From Methylorubrum aminovorans (lineage in GTDB: Bacteria > Pseudomonadota > Alphaproteobacteria > Rhizobiales > Beijerinckiaceae), in assembly GCF_022179725.1 (NCBI RefSeq), contig NZ_BPRC01000007.1, positions 62,001-126,000 on the forward strand: a DNA stretch of 64,000 nt. The letters are read 5' to 3'. The notes under the pieces were generated by a model. It did no database searches. It saw nothing but the letters and a program-made list of their open reading frames with translations, and was not told the DNA's origin. Positions 36,118 through 44,658 of this stretch are shown one piece after another (the first letter of the stretch is position 1; each line of letters opens with the position of its first letter). The position numbers and the translations under genes were made by a program.

Positions 36118-36208
36118 GTCATCGCGAGCACATGCGAAGCGATCCAGCGGCGCGACCTTTCCAGATGGGGCGGCGCCCTGGATTGCCACGGCTTCGCCTC
36201 GCAATGAC
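36118..36208. repeat. large imperfect inverted repeat after smpB
   Basis: The left arm (36118-36147, beginning GTCATCGCGAG) and right arm (36178-36208, ending CTCGCAATGAC) are imperfect reverse complements about 30 bp long around a 30-bp middle. A short extra copy of GTCATCGCGA follows at about 36226. Elements of this GTCAT-GCGAGG type are widespread dispersed repeats in alphaproteobacteria. It separates smpB from the convergent NYN gene. Confidence 0.7.
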
Positions 36209-36256
36209 GGTGAGGGTCGTTCTCCCGTCATCGCGATCGGGGCCGCGCTGTCCCGC

Positions 36257-36913
36257 TCAGCCTTCCGCCTCTTCGTCGGACGGGCCGGGGCGGATGCCGT
36301 AGCGGCTCTCGAGCCCCGGATTGGCGCGGGGCGCGCGCTCGGCGAAGTCGCGGCGGGGACCGTCGCCGGGCGCGCGCGCGGGGCGCTCGCTAGGGTCACG
36401 ACCGATCCGGTTGGCGAGATGGGCCAGATCGACGAACTCATCCGCCTGACGGCGCAGATCGTCGGCGATCATCGCCGGCTGGGTCTGGATCGTCGAGACG
36501 ACGGACACGCGGACGCCGCGGCGCTGGATCGCCTCCACCAACGAGCGGAAATCGCCGTCGCCGGAGAACAGCACCATGTGGTCGATGTGAGGAGCGAGTT
36601 CGAGCGCGTCGATCGCGAGCTCGATGTCCATATTGCCCTTGATCTTACGGCGGCCGGCCGAGTCCGTGAACTCCTTCACCGGCTTCGTCACGACGCGGTA
36701 GCCGTTGTAATCGAGCCAATCGATGAGAGGGCGAATCGAGGAATACTCCTGATCCTCGATCATCGCAGTATAGTAGAAGGCCCGGATGAGATTGTCGCGG
36801 GTCTGAAAATCCTTGAGCAGCCGCTTGTAGTCGATGTCAAATCCGAGCGCCTTCGTGGTCGCATACAGATTTGCGCCATCAATGAAAATTGCGGTGCGCT
36901 GTTTATCACTCAT
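36257..36913 (-). CDS. NYN-domain (LabA/DUF88) RNase-like protein
   Basis: A 218-residue protein with a PIN-like NYN fold. Acidic residues occur as IFIDGANLY near residue 10, GNMDIELAIDAL, and FSGDGDFRSLVEAI, and YRVVTKPVKEF is also typical. These residues form a metal-dependent nuclease site in related proteins. A disordered Arg/Pro-rich tail of about 45 residues follows. The gene neighbours smpB, which hints at an RNA quality-control role (inference). Confidence 0.85.
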   Translation of the reverse strand: MSDKQRTAIFIDGANLYATTKALGFDIDYKRLLKDFQTRDNLIRAFYYTAMIEDQEYSSIRPLIDWLDYNGYRVVTKPVKEFTDSAGRRKIKGNMDIELAIDALELAPHIDHMVLFSGDGDFRSLVEAIQRRGVRVSVVSTIQTQPAMIADDLRRQADEFVDLAHLANRIGRDPSERPARAPGDGPRRDFAERAPRANPGLESRYGIRPGPSDEEAEG

Positions 36914-37409
36914 TGATCGACCCGTGTGCTGGAGATGAAAGTCATTTTGTTGGAAATTCGGGCATGAAAGCAGTACAGAAAACGCGAGATCGTTACACAA
37001 TCAAGGTTCGGAATTCTCGCATTCTCGACAGGCAATCGCCTCCGAGTGCCGATACAGGCCGTCGCACGGCCGGACAATCATACTGGCGAAGGACGGCAGC
37101 ACTCGCGACGGTGCGAACAGCACCACCCCGAGCCACCACCGTGGTGGCCGAGGGGGCAAGCTCTGTCAAGCACCAGACAGAGTTAACCGCACCTGCACGC
37201 GCCGCGCGCGAAGAAATGACCTCACAACCAACGGCCCAGGCTGAAAATCATTTTCATAGTGCCAATTGCAAAGCGAGATGCACAATCGATCAGATGGAAA
37301 CCATACACACTTGAAGTTGCCGGGACGCTCGGGTCGACATCGGCTCATTTGAGTGGAATCTTGAACGGCTCTCCCGGCTCGCAAGAAATGTCGACCGCGC
37401 AGCCCGGCC
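36914..37409. other. 496-bp intergenic region, less GC-rich, with hairpins
   Basis: This is the longest gene-free stretch. It contains a palindrome GCCACCAC-C-GTGGTGGC (about 37134-37150), a hairpin CTCTGTC/GACAGAG (about 37161-37182) and a TTGACA on the minus strand within the latter. Short ORFs on both strands have poor composition and no ribosome binding site. A small RNA or a long 3' UTR of pyrE is possible but not shown. Confidence 0.45.
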
Positions 37410-38006
37410 TCAGGGCGCCGGTATGGCCCGGCTGCCCGGCTTGACCGCGGGGAGGGCGGCGAGCTCCGGCGGAAGGGCGTCGGGGGAATAGGTCGGGATA
37501 TCGAGGGTCACGAGGGAGACGAGCGGCAATCCGATCTCGCCGCGTCCGCCGGACCGGTCGATCAGGCAGGCCGCGCCGACCACCTCTCCGGCCTCGTCCT
37601 TCAGGGAGGCGAGGCATTCGCGGGCCGAGAGCCCGGTCGTCACGATGTCCTCGACGATGACGGCGCGGGTTCCCGCGGGGATCGAGAAGCCGCGGCGCAG
37701 GGTGAAGGGGCCGCCCGGATCACGCTCAACGAAGATCGCCCTGGCGCCGAGATGGCGGGCGGTCTCGTAGCCGGGGATGATGCCGCCGATGGCCGGCGAG
37801 ACCACGATGTCGATCCGGCCGAATTGCCGCGTGATCACCTCGGCCAGCGCCCGGCACAGCCGCTCAGTGCGCGCGGGATCGGAGAAGATCGTCATCTTCT
37901 GCAGGAAGGTCGGCGAGCGCAATCCGGAGCTGAGGATGAAGTGCCCCTGCATCAGGGCGCCCGCGGAACGGAACTCTTCGAGGACTTCTTCCGGTGTCAT
38001 GCTCAT
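37410..38006 (-). CDS. pyrE: orotate phosphoribosyltransferase
   Basis: PyrE transfers phosphoribose to orotate in pyrimidine synthesis. The 198-residue protein has [33 protein letters not shown] and the PRPP loop [16 protein letters not shown] 38006 or 38000 fit a GGTGAG site. A longer reading from 38060 adds 18 unlikely residues. It follows rsh on the same strand, separated by a strong hairpin. Confidence 0.95.
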   Translation of the reverse strand: MSMTPEEVLEEFRSAGALMQGHFILSSGLRSPTFLQKMTIFSDPARTERLCRALAEVITRQFGRIDIVVSPAIGGIIPGYETARHLGARAIFVERDPGGPFTLRRGFSIPAGTRAVIVEDIVTTGLSARECLASLKDEAGEVVGAACLIDRSGGRGEIGLPLVSLVTLDIPTYSPDALPPELAALPAVKPGSRAIPAP

Positions 38007-38099
38007 CCGCTCACCAAGCCGCGTTCCGCCGCTTGTTGCAGCGACGCGCACGGGGCGCAAGCCGAAGGCGAATCGCCGGGCTCCAGGCTCTCGATTGCT

Positions 38100-38140
38100 G
38101 CGCCTTTTGACGAAGCGGCAACCACTTCGTCAAAAGGCGC
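38100..38140. repeat. 16-bp-stem perfect hairpin between rsh and pyrE
   Basis: Arms 38100-38115 (GCGCCTTTTGACGAAG) and 38125-38140 (CTTCGTCAAAAGGCGC) flank the loop CGGCAACCA. It ends one base before the rsh stop codon's last base. It resembles the hairpin at 47647-47690: both have GCGC ends, a CTTT-CGAA core and CGGCA-CC loop bases. A REP-like element acting as a 3' end stabiliser is likely. Confidence 0.8.
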
Positions 38141-38141
38141 T

Positions 38142-40373
38142 CTAACCGTTCACCCGCTCGACCCGGCTCACCGAACGCTTGCCCCGCAGATCCGCGACGA
38201 TGGCGGTGAGGTGTTTCAGGTCCGGCACCGAGAGATCGATCGCAATATCGGTGAAGTCCTGCGTGCGCCGCTTCATCGAGACGTTGTCGATGTTGCCGTC
38301 GTGCTCGGCGATGACCTGGGCGATCTGCGCCAGGGTGCCCGGCTCGTTGATCGATTCGAGGGCGAGCTTGGCGGGAAAGCGCTCCTGCGAGCCCTCGACG
38401 TCCCAGCGCACGTCGAGCCAGCGCTCGGGCTCGTTGTCGAAGGCAGCGAGCGCCGCCGACTGGATCGGGTAGATCGTCACGCCGACGCCGGGAGTGAGGA
38501 TGCCGACGATGCGGTCCCCCGGCAGGGCGCCGCCGTTCGGGGCGAAGCTCACCGGCAGGTCGCCGGCCAGGCCGCGGATCGGGATGCTGCCCGTCGCCGC
38601 GACGCCGTCGGCCTCGCCCGAGAAGGTCAGCCGCATGGTCTGATCCTTGGAGCGGGTGAGGCGCCCGGCCGCGCCGCTGGCCGCGGGACCGCCACTCGCG
38701 CCGGGCCGGCGCTCGTCCTTGAAGTCGGGATAGACCGCCTTCACCACGTCGCCTGAAAACATTTCTCCGCGCCCAACGGCGGCGAACACGTCTTCGGTCG
38801 AGGCGCGGGCGAGCCGGGGCAGGGCGCCGCGCAGCTTCTCCTCGGAGAAGCTCTTGCCCGCCCGCTCGAAGGCGCGGTCGAGGATCTGGCGGCCGAGGCC
38901 GGCATATTGCCGCCGGACAGCGGCGCGGGTCGCCCGGCGGATCGCGGCGCGGGCCTTGCCGGTGACAACGAGCGATTCCCAGGCCGCCGGCGGCGAGGCG
39001 CCGTCGGAGCGGGCGATCTCGACCTCGTCGCCGTTAGCGAGTTCGTGCAGCAGGGGCGCGAGCCGCCCGTTGATTTTGGCGCCGACCGCCGTGTTGCCGA
39101 CATCCGTATGCACCGCATAGGCGAAGTCGATCGGCGTGGCGCCCCGCGGCAGGGCGATGAGACGGCCCTTGGGTGTGAAGCAGAACACTTGGTCCTGGAA
39201 CAGTTCGAGCTTGGTGTGTTCCAGGAACTCTTCCGGCGAGTCGCCCTCGGCCAGGAGTTCGATGGTTCGGCGCAGCCATTGATAGGCGCCGCTCTCGGTG
39301 GCGAGGCGGGGGTGGACCTCGCCCTCCGCACCCTCCTTACCGGCCTCCTTGTAGTGCGCGTGGGCGGCGATGCCGTACTCGGCAATCTCGTCCATCTCGG
39401 CGGTGCGGATCTGAAGTTCGACGCGCTGGCGCTTCGGCCCGATCACCGTGGTGTGGATCGAGCGGTAGTCGTTCTGCTTCGGGGTCGAGACGTAGTCCTT
39501 GTAGCGGCCCGGCACCATCGGCCAGCTCGTATGCACGACGCCGAGGGCGGCGTAGCAATCCGCCACCGTGCCGACGATTACGCGGAAGCCGACGATGTCG
39601 GAGAGCTGCTCGAAGGCGACCGACTTGCGCTCCATCTTCGACCAGATCGAGAACGGCTTCTTCAGCCGCCCCTTCACCGCAGCGGTGATGCCGCGGGCGC
39701 CAAGCCGGGCGGTGAGGTCGTGCTCGATGCTCTCGATGACGCTGCCGGATTTGGCCGAGAGGTCTTCGAGCCGCTTGGTGATGGTGGCGTAGACCTCCGG
39801 CTTGAGCGTGCGGAACGAGAGATCCTCCAGCTCGTCGCGCAGCTCCTGCATACCCATGCGGCCGGCCAGCGGCGCGTAGATGTCCAGCGTCTCCTCGGCG
39901 ATCCGCGCCCGCTTGTCGTCGCGCATGAAGTGGAGCGTGCGCATGTTGTGCAGGCGGTCGGCGAGCTTGACCAGCAGCACCCGCACGTCTTCGGCGACCG
40001 CGAGCAGCAGCTTGCGGAAGTTCTCGCCCTGTACCGCGCGCTTCGAGACCAGATCGAGTCGCTTGAGCTTGGTCAGCCCATCCACCAGCGCGCCGATCTC
40101 AGGCCCGAAGATCTCGCGGATCTCGTCGAGGGTCGCGGCGGTGTCCTCCACCGTGTCATGCAGCACCGCCGCGACGATGGTCGCGTCGTCCAAGCGCAGG
40201 TCGGTGAGGATCGCGGCGACTTCGAGAGGGTGGGCGAAGAACGGATCACCCGAGGCGCGCTTCTGCGTGCCGTGCGCGCGCATGGCATAGACGTAGGCGC
40301 GGTTCAGAAGCGCCTCGTTCGCGGCCGGGTTGTAGCGCTTGACCCGCTCCACGAGTTCGTACTGGCGCATCAT
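38142..40373 (-). CDS. rsh: bifunctional (p)ppGpp synthetase/hydrolase
   Basis: A 743-residue RelA/SpoT protein, the single alphaproteobacterial Rsh. The hydrolase HD is at residues 72-73 (AAVLHDTVEDTA), with ENFRKLLLAVAEDVRVLLVKLADRLHNMRTL read across the domain. The synthetase part has GRYKDYVSTPKQNDYRSIHT. TGS (QVFCFTPKGRLIALPRGATP) and C-terminal ACT domains follow. Both active sites look intact. ATG 40373 is preferred; a TTG at 40439 would add 22 charged residues. Confidence 0.94.
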   Translation of the reverse strand: MMRQYELVERVKRYNPAANEALLNRAYVYAMRAHGTQKRASGDPFFAHPLEVAAILTDLRLDDATIVAAVLHDTVEDTAATLDEIREIFGPEIGALVDGLTKLKRLDLVSKRAVQGENFRKLLLAVAEDVRVLLVKLADRLHNMRTLHFMRDDKRARIAEETLDIYAPLAGRMGMQELRDELEDLSFRTLKPEVYATITKRLEDLSAKSGSVIESIEHDLTARLGARGITAAVKGRLKKPFSIWSKMERKSVAFEQLSDIVGFRVIVGTVADCYAALGVVHTSWPMVPGRYKDYVSTPKQNDYRSIHTTVIGPKRQRVELQIRTAEMDEIAEYGIAAHAHYKEAGKEGAEGEVHPRLATESGAYQWLRRTIELLAEGDSPEEFLEHTKLELFQDQVFCFTPKGRLIALPRGATPIDFAYAVHTDVGNTAVGAKINGRLAPLLHELANGDEVEIARSDGASPPAAWESLVVTGKARAAIRRATRAAVRRQYAGLGRQILDRAFERAGKSFSEEKLRGALPRLARASTEDVFAAVGRGEMFSGDVVKAVYPDFKDERRPGASGGPAASGAAGRLTRSKDQTMRLTFSGEADGVAATGSIPIRGLAGDLPVSFAPNGGALPGDRIVGILTPGVGVTIYPIQSAALAAFDNEPERWLDVRWDVEGSQERFPAKLALESINEPGTLAQIAQVIAEHDGNIDNVSMKRRTQDFTDIAIDLSVPDLKHLTAIVADLRGKRSVSRVERVNG

Positions 40374-40595
40374 CCGCCGAAGGATCCTGCTCTCGATGTG
40401 TCGGAAGTCCGGCCGGGACCGGCCATCGTCGTCGTGCAACAGCTTCCTGCATCAGCGCCTCTTGCGCCAGACCCAAGGCGTCGCAGACGCAGCGTAACTG
40501 TTTCTCTGAGGCATCGTTTTGCATCATCTTTTTCCGAAAGCCGGCGACCAGCTTTCGGGATGATGCGCAAAGCCCTGCGCCGGTTGCAGGACAGG

Positions 40596-40659
40596 CAAGC
40601 CGAGACGAGAACGCCCGCCGCTCGGGATCGAGGGCGGGCGCGAACGTGGCCTCGGCTTG
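40596..40659. repeat. nested stem-loop after rpoZ
   Basis: An outer 9-bp stem CAAGCCGAG/CTCGGCTTG (40596-40604 and 40651-40659) encloses an inner GCCCGCC/GGCGGGC stem. It begins 11 bp after the rpoZ stop on the minus strand. There is no T tract, so it may stabilise the rpoZ 3' end or separate rpoZ from rsh. Confidence 0.55.
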
Positions 40660-40670
40660 GAAGGGGAGGC

Positions 40671-41081
40671 TTACTCGCCCTCGTCGTCGGTCTCGGTCGG
40701 CGGCGCCAGATTCTCCAGGCCGCGCAGAAGGTCGTCCTCGCTCATGCGATCGAACTGCACGTCCTTGTCGTCGGAGGACGACTGGGGCGCGACGGCCGCG
40801 GCAGCGGGCGAGCTCGACAGGAGCGGCACGGTCTCGGCCTCGGGCTCGTCCACCTCGACGTATTTCTGCATCGAGTGGATGAGCTGCTCCTTGAGATCCT
40901 CGGCCGTGATGGTCTCATCGCCGATCTCGCGCAGGGCCACGACCGGGTTCTTGTCGCGGTCGCGCTCGACGGTCAGAGGGGCGCCAGCGGCGAGCAGGCG
41001 CGCGCGGTGGCTGGCGAGCAGGACCAGCTCGAAGCGGTTCTCGACCTTCTCGATGCAGTCTTCGACGGTGACGCGAGCCAT
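40671..41081 (-). CDS. rpoZ: RNA polymerase omega subunit
   Basis: A 136-residue omega subunit. [30 protein letters not shown] is canonical, and [14 protein letters not shown] follows. It forms part of one ppGpp-binding site. An acidic, Ser/Ala-rich tail of about 60 residues is typical of alphaproteobacterial omega. Its pairing with rsh is conserved. Confidence 0.96.
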   Translation of the reverse strand: MARVTVEDCIEKVENRFELVLLASHRARLLAAGAPLTVERDRDKNPVVALREIGDETITAEDLKEQLIHSMQKYVEVDEPEAETVPLLSSSPAAAAVAPQSSSDDKDVQFDRMSEDDLLRGLENLAPPTETDDEGE

Positions 41082-41284
41082 GCGAGGCGGCTCCTTCCTC
41101 AGGCGCGGATACGAACGATATGCGTGATGAACGGGCTTCCTACACCGGATGCCGCTGCGCAACAAGTCGCCGGGCAGGTTGAGAATCCGTGTCCATCGGT
41201 CCACATGGAAAGCGGCGCCGGCTGATCCCGGTGCCGCTTCCCGGCCGGCCTTGAACCGGCGCCAGCGGACCCGAGGATTTCCAC

Positions 41285-41851
41285 ATGTTCATCCAGACCG
41301 AAGCCACGCCGAACCCCGCCACGCTGAAGTTCCTGCCCGGACGCGTGGTGCTGCCCGAGGGAACCTTCGAGGCACGCGACGCCGCCGGGGCCGAGCGCTC
41401 GCCGCTCGCCACCGCCCTGTTCGCGGTGCCGGGCGTGAGCGGCGTCTATTTCGGGCACGATTTCATCTCGGTCACCAAGGCCGACGGCGTGAACGAGTGG
41501 CCGCAGGTCAAGCCGGCCGTGCTCGGGGCGATCATGGATCACTTCCAGTCCGGCCGCCCGGTGCTGGCCGAGGGCACGGCGCTGGCCGAGGACGAGACGG
41601 AGGAATTCTACGACGAGGCCGACCACGACACGGTCGTCACCATCAAGGACCTTCTCGAGACCCGCGTGCGCCCGGCCGTGGCGGGCGACGGCGGCGACAT
41701 CACCTTCCGCGGCTACCGCGACGGCATCGTCTATCTCGAGATGAAGGGCGCCTGCTCGGGCTGCCCGTCCTCGACTGCGACCCTGCGCCAGGGCGTGCAG
41801 AACCTGTTCCGCCACTTCCTCCCCTCCGTGCGGGAAGTGCAGGCGATCTGA
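41285..41851 (+). CDS. NifU/NfuA-like Fe-S carrier protein
   Basis: A 188-residue protein with an N-terminal Nfu_N domain ([19 protein letters not shown]) and a C-terminal NifU domain with the cluster-binding CxxC (GACSGCPSS) after [10 protein letters not shown]. It delivers Fe-S clusters to targets. GAGGA precedes the ATG. It opens the conserved tsaB-rimI region. Confidence 0.94.
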   Translation: MFIQTEATPNPATLKFLPGRVVLPEGTFEARDAAGAERSPLATALFAVPGVSGVYFGHDFISVTKADGVNEWPQVKPAVLGAIMDHFQSGRPVLAEGTALAEDETEEFYDEADHDTVVTIKDLLETRVRPAVAGDGGDITFRGYRDGIVYLEMKGACSGCPSSTATLRQGVQNLFRHFLPSVREVQAI

Positions 41852-41995
41852 ACGCCCGGCACACGGGCATGGGTGCAACACCGCCGCGCTTCCTTAAGGA
41901 GACCGGCGCCCGGTGCCCTGACGGGAGCGGTGGTTTCGTCCTAAACTGATGCCGATGGCGGGCGCCTGTGGCCCGCCGCCGGATGGAATCGACGT

Positions 41996-42676
41996 TTGCG
42001 GATCCTTGCCATCGATACGGCGCTCGAAGCCTGCGCGGCTTGCGTGGCCACCGACGACAGCGACGACCTGCTCGCCGAGGAGTCGATGCCGCTCGTGCGC
42101 GGCCATGCCGAGGCGTTGCTGCCCCTGATCGAGCGGGTCATGGCCCGGGTCGAGGGCGGCTTCGAGGGGCTTGACCGGGTGGCGGTCACGGTCGGACCGG
42201 GCAGCTATACGGGCCTGCGCGTCGGCCTCTCCGCCGCCCGCGCCATCGGGCTCGCCGCCGGCATCCCCGTCGTCGGGGTGACGACCCTCTCGGCCCTGCT
42301 GGCGCCGCAGCTCGCCCTCAACGGCGAGGATACGGTCGTCGCCGCGATCGATGCGCGCCACGGCGCCGTCTACCTCCAAGCCATGAGCGTCGGGCAAGGG
42401 ACGGTGATTCCGCCCCGGCACGTCGCCCTCGAGGAGGCGGTGAGCCTGCTGAACGGCAGGCGGGCGATCCTCACCGGCTCCGGCGCGCCCGCCCTCGCGG
42501 CAGCGGCAGGTGCGGCCGGCCTCTCCGTCGAGGTCGCCGAGACCGGGGCACCGCAGATCGCCTGGGTCGCCTCGCTCGGGCTTGTGGCCGATCCGGATCA
42601 GGCGCTGCCGCGCCCCCTCTACCTGCGCGGGCCGGACGCCCAGCCGCAGGACCATGCGAGGCTCGCGAGGGCATGA
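41996..42676 (+). CDS. tsaB: tRNA t6A biosynthesis protein TsaB
   Basis: TsaB partners with TsaD and TsaE in N6-threonylcarbamoyladenosine synthesis. The 226-residue protein has RILAIDTALEACAACV at the start, GPGSYTGLRVGLSAARAIG and AIDARHGAVYLQ. The start is TTG at 41996. Its stop overlaps the rimI start by 4 bp, the usual tsaB-rimI coupling. Confidence 0.93.
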   Translation: MRILAIDTALEACAACVATDDSDDLLAEESMPLVRGHAEALLPLIERVMARVEGGFEGLDRVAVTVGPGSYTGLRVGLSAARAIGLAAGIPVVGVTTLSALLAPQLALNGEDTVVAAIDARHGAVYLQAMSVGQGTVIPPRHVALEEAVSLLNGRRAILTGSGAPALAAAAGAAGLSVEVAETGAPQIAWVASLGLVADPDQALPRPLYLRGPDAQPQDHARLARA

Positions 42677-43194
42677 CGCGCACTGTCTCTCCGTTCTGGC
42701 CGCTCGACTGGTGGTCCGCGTGGTGGGATGCCTGGGGCTCCGTGCCCTACGTGGCGCCTTTGCGGGATGCGGGCCAAGCTGCCGACTTGGAGAAGCTCCA
42801 CGCCACCGCCTTCGCCCGCCCATGGGCCGCCCACGAATTCGAGCGGTTGCTGTGCGAGCGCTCGACCGAGGCGCATGCCCTGCGCTGGGGCAACGCGCTG
42901 CTCGGCTTCGTGCTGTCGCGCAAGGCCGTGGACGAGGCGGAGATCCTCACCATCGTGCTGGCGCCCTCCGCCCGTGGCGGCGGACACAGCCGACGGCTCC
43001 TGAGCGAGCACCTGACGGCGCTCGCCTTCTCCGGCATCCGCACCGTCCATCTTGAAGTGGATGAGGGCAACACGCCGGCCCTGAAGCTCTACGCCCGCCA
43101 CGGCTTCCTCAAGGTCGGCGAGCGTAAGGGCTACTACCCCCTGCCCAATGGCACCCGGGCCACGGCGCTGACGATGAGCGCGTCGCTGTCGTGA
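42673..43194 (+). CDS. rimI: ribosomal protein S18-alanine acetyltransferase (RimI)
   Basis: A 173-residue GNAT acetyltransferase. The acetyl-CoA loop reads APSARGGGHSRRLL, with LEVDEGNTPALKLYARHGF and GERKGYYP typical of RimI. The first 20 residues (FWPLDWWSAWWDAWG) are unusually Trp-rich and precede the usual start; a later initiation is possible. RimI acetylates S18 N-termini and is usually paired with tsaB. Confidence 0.9.
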   Translation: MTRTVSPFWPLDWWSAWWDAWGSVPYVAPLRDAGQAADLEKLHATAFARPWAAHEFERLLCERSTEAHALRWGNALLGFVLSRKAVDEAEILTIVLAPSARGGGHSRRLLSEHLTALAFSGIRTVHLEVDEGNTPALKLYARHGFLKVGERKGYYPLPNGTRATALTMSASLS

Positions 43195-43219
43195 AGCCTC
43201 GCGCGAGCGCAGCCGGCCG

Positions 43220-44098
43220 ATGACCCGCGCCGGCATCGGCCTCCGCCTGCTCGTCCAGGCGCTGGCCTTCCTGATCGTGATCGGGCCGCACTGGCTCAGC
43301 CTGCGCTTCGGGCGCGGGCGGCTCGCCGCGCATATCCCGGTGCTGTTCCATCGCCTGTTCCTGCGCCTGTTCTCGGTGCGGGTGACGCAGACGGGCTCGC
43401 CGCCGCCGCCGGGCGAGCCGGCGCTGGTGCTCGCCAACCACGTCTCCTGGCTCGATATCGTCGCGCTCGGCTCGCTGCGTCCGCTCTCTTTCGTGGCAAA
43501 GTCGGAGATCGAGGGCTGGCCGCTGATCGGCCCGCTGGCCAAGCTCCAGCGCACCGTCTTCATCGAACGGGCCAAGCGCGCGGCGACCGCCAGCGTCAAC
43601 GCTACGGTCGGGGAGCGTCTCGTGAACGGCGACCTGATCGTGCTGTTCGCCGAGGGCACCACCGGCGACGGCTTGCGGCTGCTGCCGTTCCGCTCCTCGC
43701 TCGTCGGCGCGGCGCGCGCAGCGCTCGCCGCCGAGGCCGGCGGGCTCGCCCGCATCCGGCTCCAGCCGCTCGCCCTGGCCTATCCGCGCCGCAACGGCCT
43801 GCCGGTGACCCGCTCCGAGCGCCCGGAGATCGCGTGGTACGGCGACATGCACCTCGCGCCCCATCTGGCCCTGTTCGCGGGTCGCGGCCCGATCGACGTC
43901 CACGTGGATTGGGGGGCGCCGATCGCTTTCGATGCCGCCACCGACCGCAAGGTGGCAACCGCCCAGGCCGAGGCCGCGGTGCGCCGGAGCCTGCGCGAGA
44001 TCCGCCTCTGCGGCTTGGCCCCCCGCCCGGCACCGGCGGCGCCCGAGGTGGCGGGGGAAGGCGCCGACGTCTCGGCGCCCGGCATTGCCGCGGTCTGA
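43220..44098 (+). CDS. plsC: 1-acylglycerol-3-phosphate acyltransferase (PlsC-like)
   Basis: A 292-residue membrane acyltransferase. An N-terminal helix (LLVQALAFLIVIGPHWLSL) is followed by the catalytic box NHVSWLD and the FAEGTTGDGLRLLPF motif, and FIERAKRA. It acylates lysophospholipids at the sn-2 position. In related genomes fur often occupies this place between rimI and miaB, but here plsC does. Confidence 0.9.
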   Translation: MTRAGIGLRLLVQALAFLIVIGPHWLSLRFGRGRLAAHIPVLFHRLFLRLFSVRVTQTGSPPPPGEPALVLANHVSWLDIVALGSLRPLSFVAKSEIEGWPLIGPLAKLQRTVFIERAKRAATASVNATVGERLVNGDLIVLFAEGTTGDGLRLLPFRSSLVGAARAALAAEAGGLARIRLQPLALAYPRRNGLPVTRSERPEIAWYGDMHLAPHLALFAGRGPIDVHVDWGAPIAFDAATDRKVATAQAEAAVRRSLREIRLCGLAPRPAPAAPEVAGEGADVSAPGIAAV

Positions 44099-44102
44099 GC
44101 AC

Positions 44103-44543
44103 TCAGGCAGTGAGCGGGAAAGTCGCCGCCTGCCCGCGCACGGTTCCATCCTCATCGACGAGCTGCCAGACAATCCCCTCGGTCACGGGAAAGCGCCATC
44201 CTTCCTTGGCGACGCGGATGCCGGCATAGTCCGAGACGAAGCCGTCACGGGCGACCGCGTCGAGCAGGCGCTGCCGCTCGGCCCGCTCCGGCGCCTCCGC
44301 CGAGAGCCGCGAGGGCATGCCGACGAACTCCTCCGAGGTGTAGCCGAAGACCCGCTGCGCCGCCCGGTTGGCGTAGACGAAAAGCGGGTCGGCGCTCGTG
44401 TCGTGGGACAGCACCGCGAAGGGTGCCTGGGCGTAGAGCCAGTCCGGCCCGAGATCCGGCTCGGGGATGAGCGGGCGGCCGACGAGGCGCCGGAAGCTGC
44501 CGGTCAGCAGGGCGAAGAATCTGGGATCGTCGGCAAGGCTCAT
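44103..44543 (-). CDS. MEKHLA-domain (PAS-like) protein
   Basis: A 146-residue single-domain protein. The family pattern is visible: LLTGSFRRLVGRPLI, YAQAPFAVLSHDTSADPLFVYANRAAQRVFGYTSEEF, MPSRLSAEAPERAERQRLL and DYAGIRVAKEGWRF. MEKHLA resembles PAS sensor domains; its role in bacteria is unknown. It is convergent with plsC (4 bp apart) and divergent from miaB. Confidence 0.85.
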   Translation of the reverse strand: MSLADDPRFFALLTGSFRRLVGRPLIPEPDLGPDWLYAQAPFAVLSHDTSADPLFVYANRAAQRVFGYTSEEFVGMPSRLSAEAPERAERQRLLDAVARDGFVSDYAGIRVAKEGWRFPVTEGIVWQLVDEDGTVRGQAATFPLTA

Positions 44544-44658
44544 GCGCGGCTTCTACAGGATTCGGAACAGAATCGTGTCGGCGTTCGATCCATGGTAAGG
44601 GGCCCCGAACCGGACATTCCGAATAAAGACGCCGCCTGTCGGCGGCAGGGTTGCGAAC

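Noticed and set aside
36889..37314. 141-codon plus-strand frame between the NYN gene and pyrE
   Set aside because: No ribosome binding site, no motif, overlap with the NYN start and irregular composition. A non-coding function seems as likely.
38100..38140. rho-independent terminator after rsh
   Set aside because: The stem is perfect but no T run follows on either strand, so I list it as a repeat.
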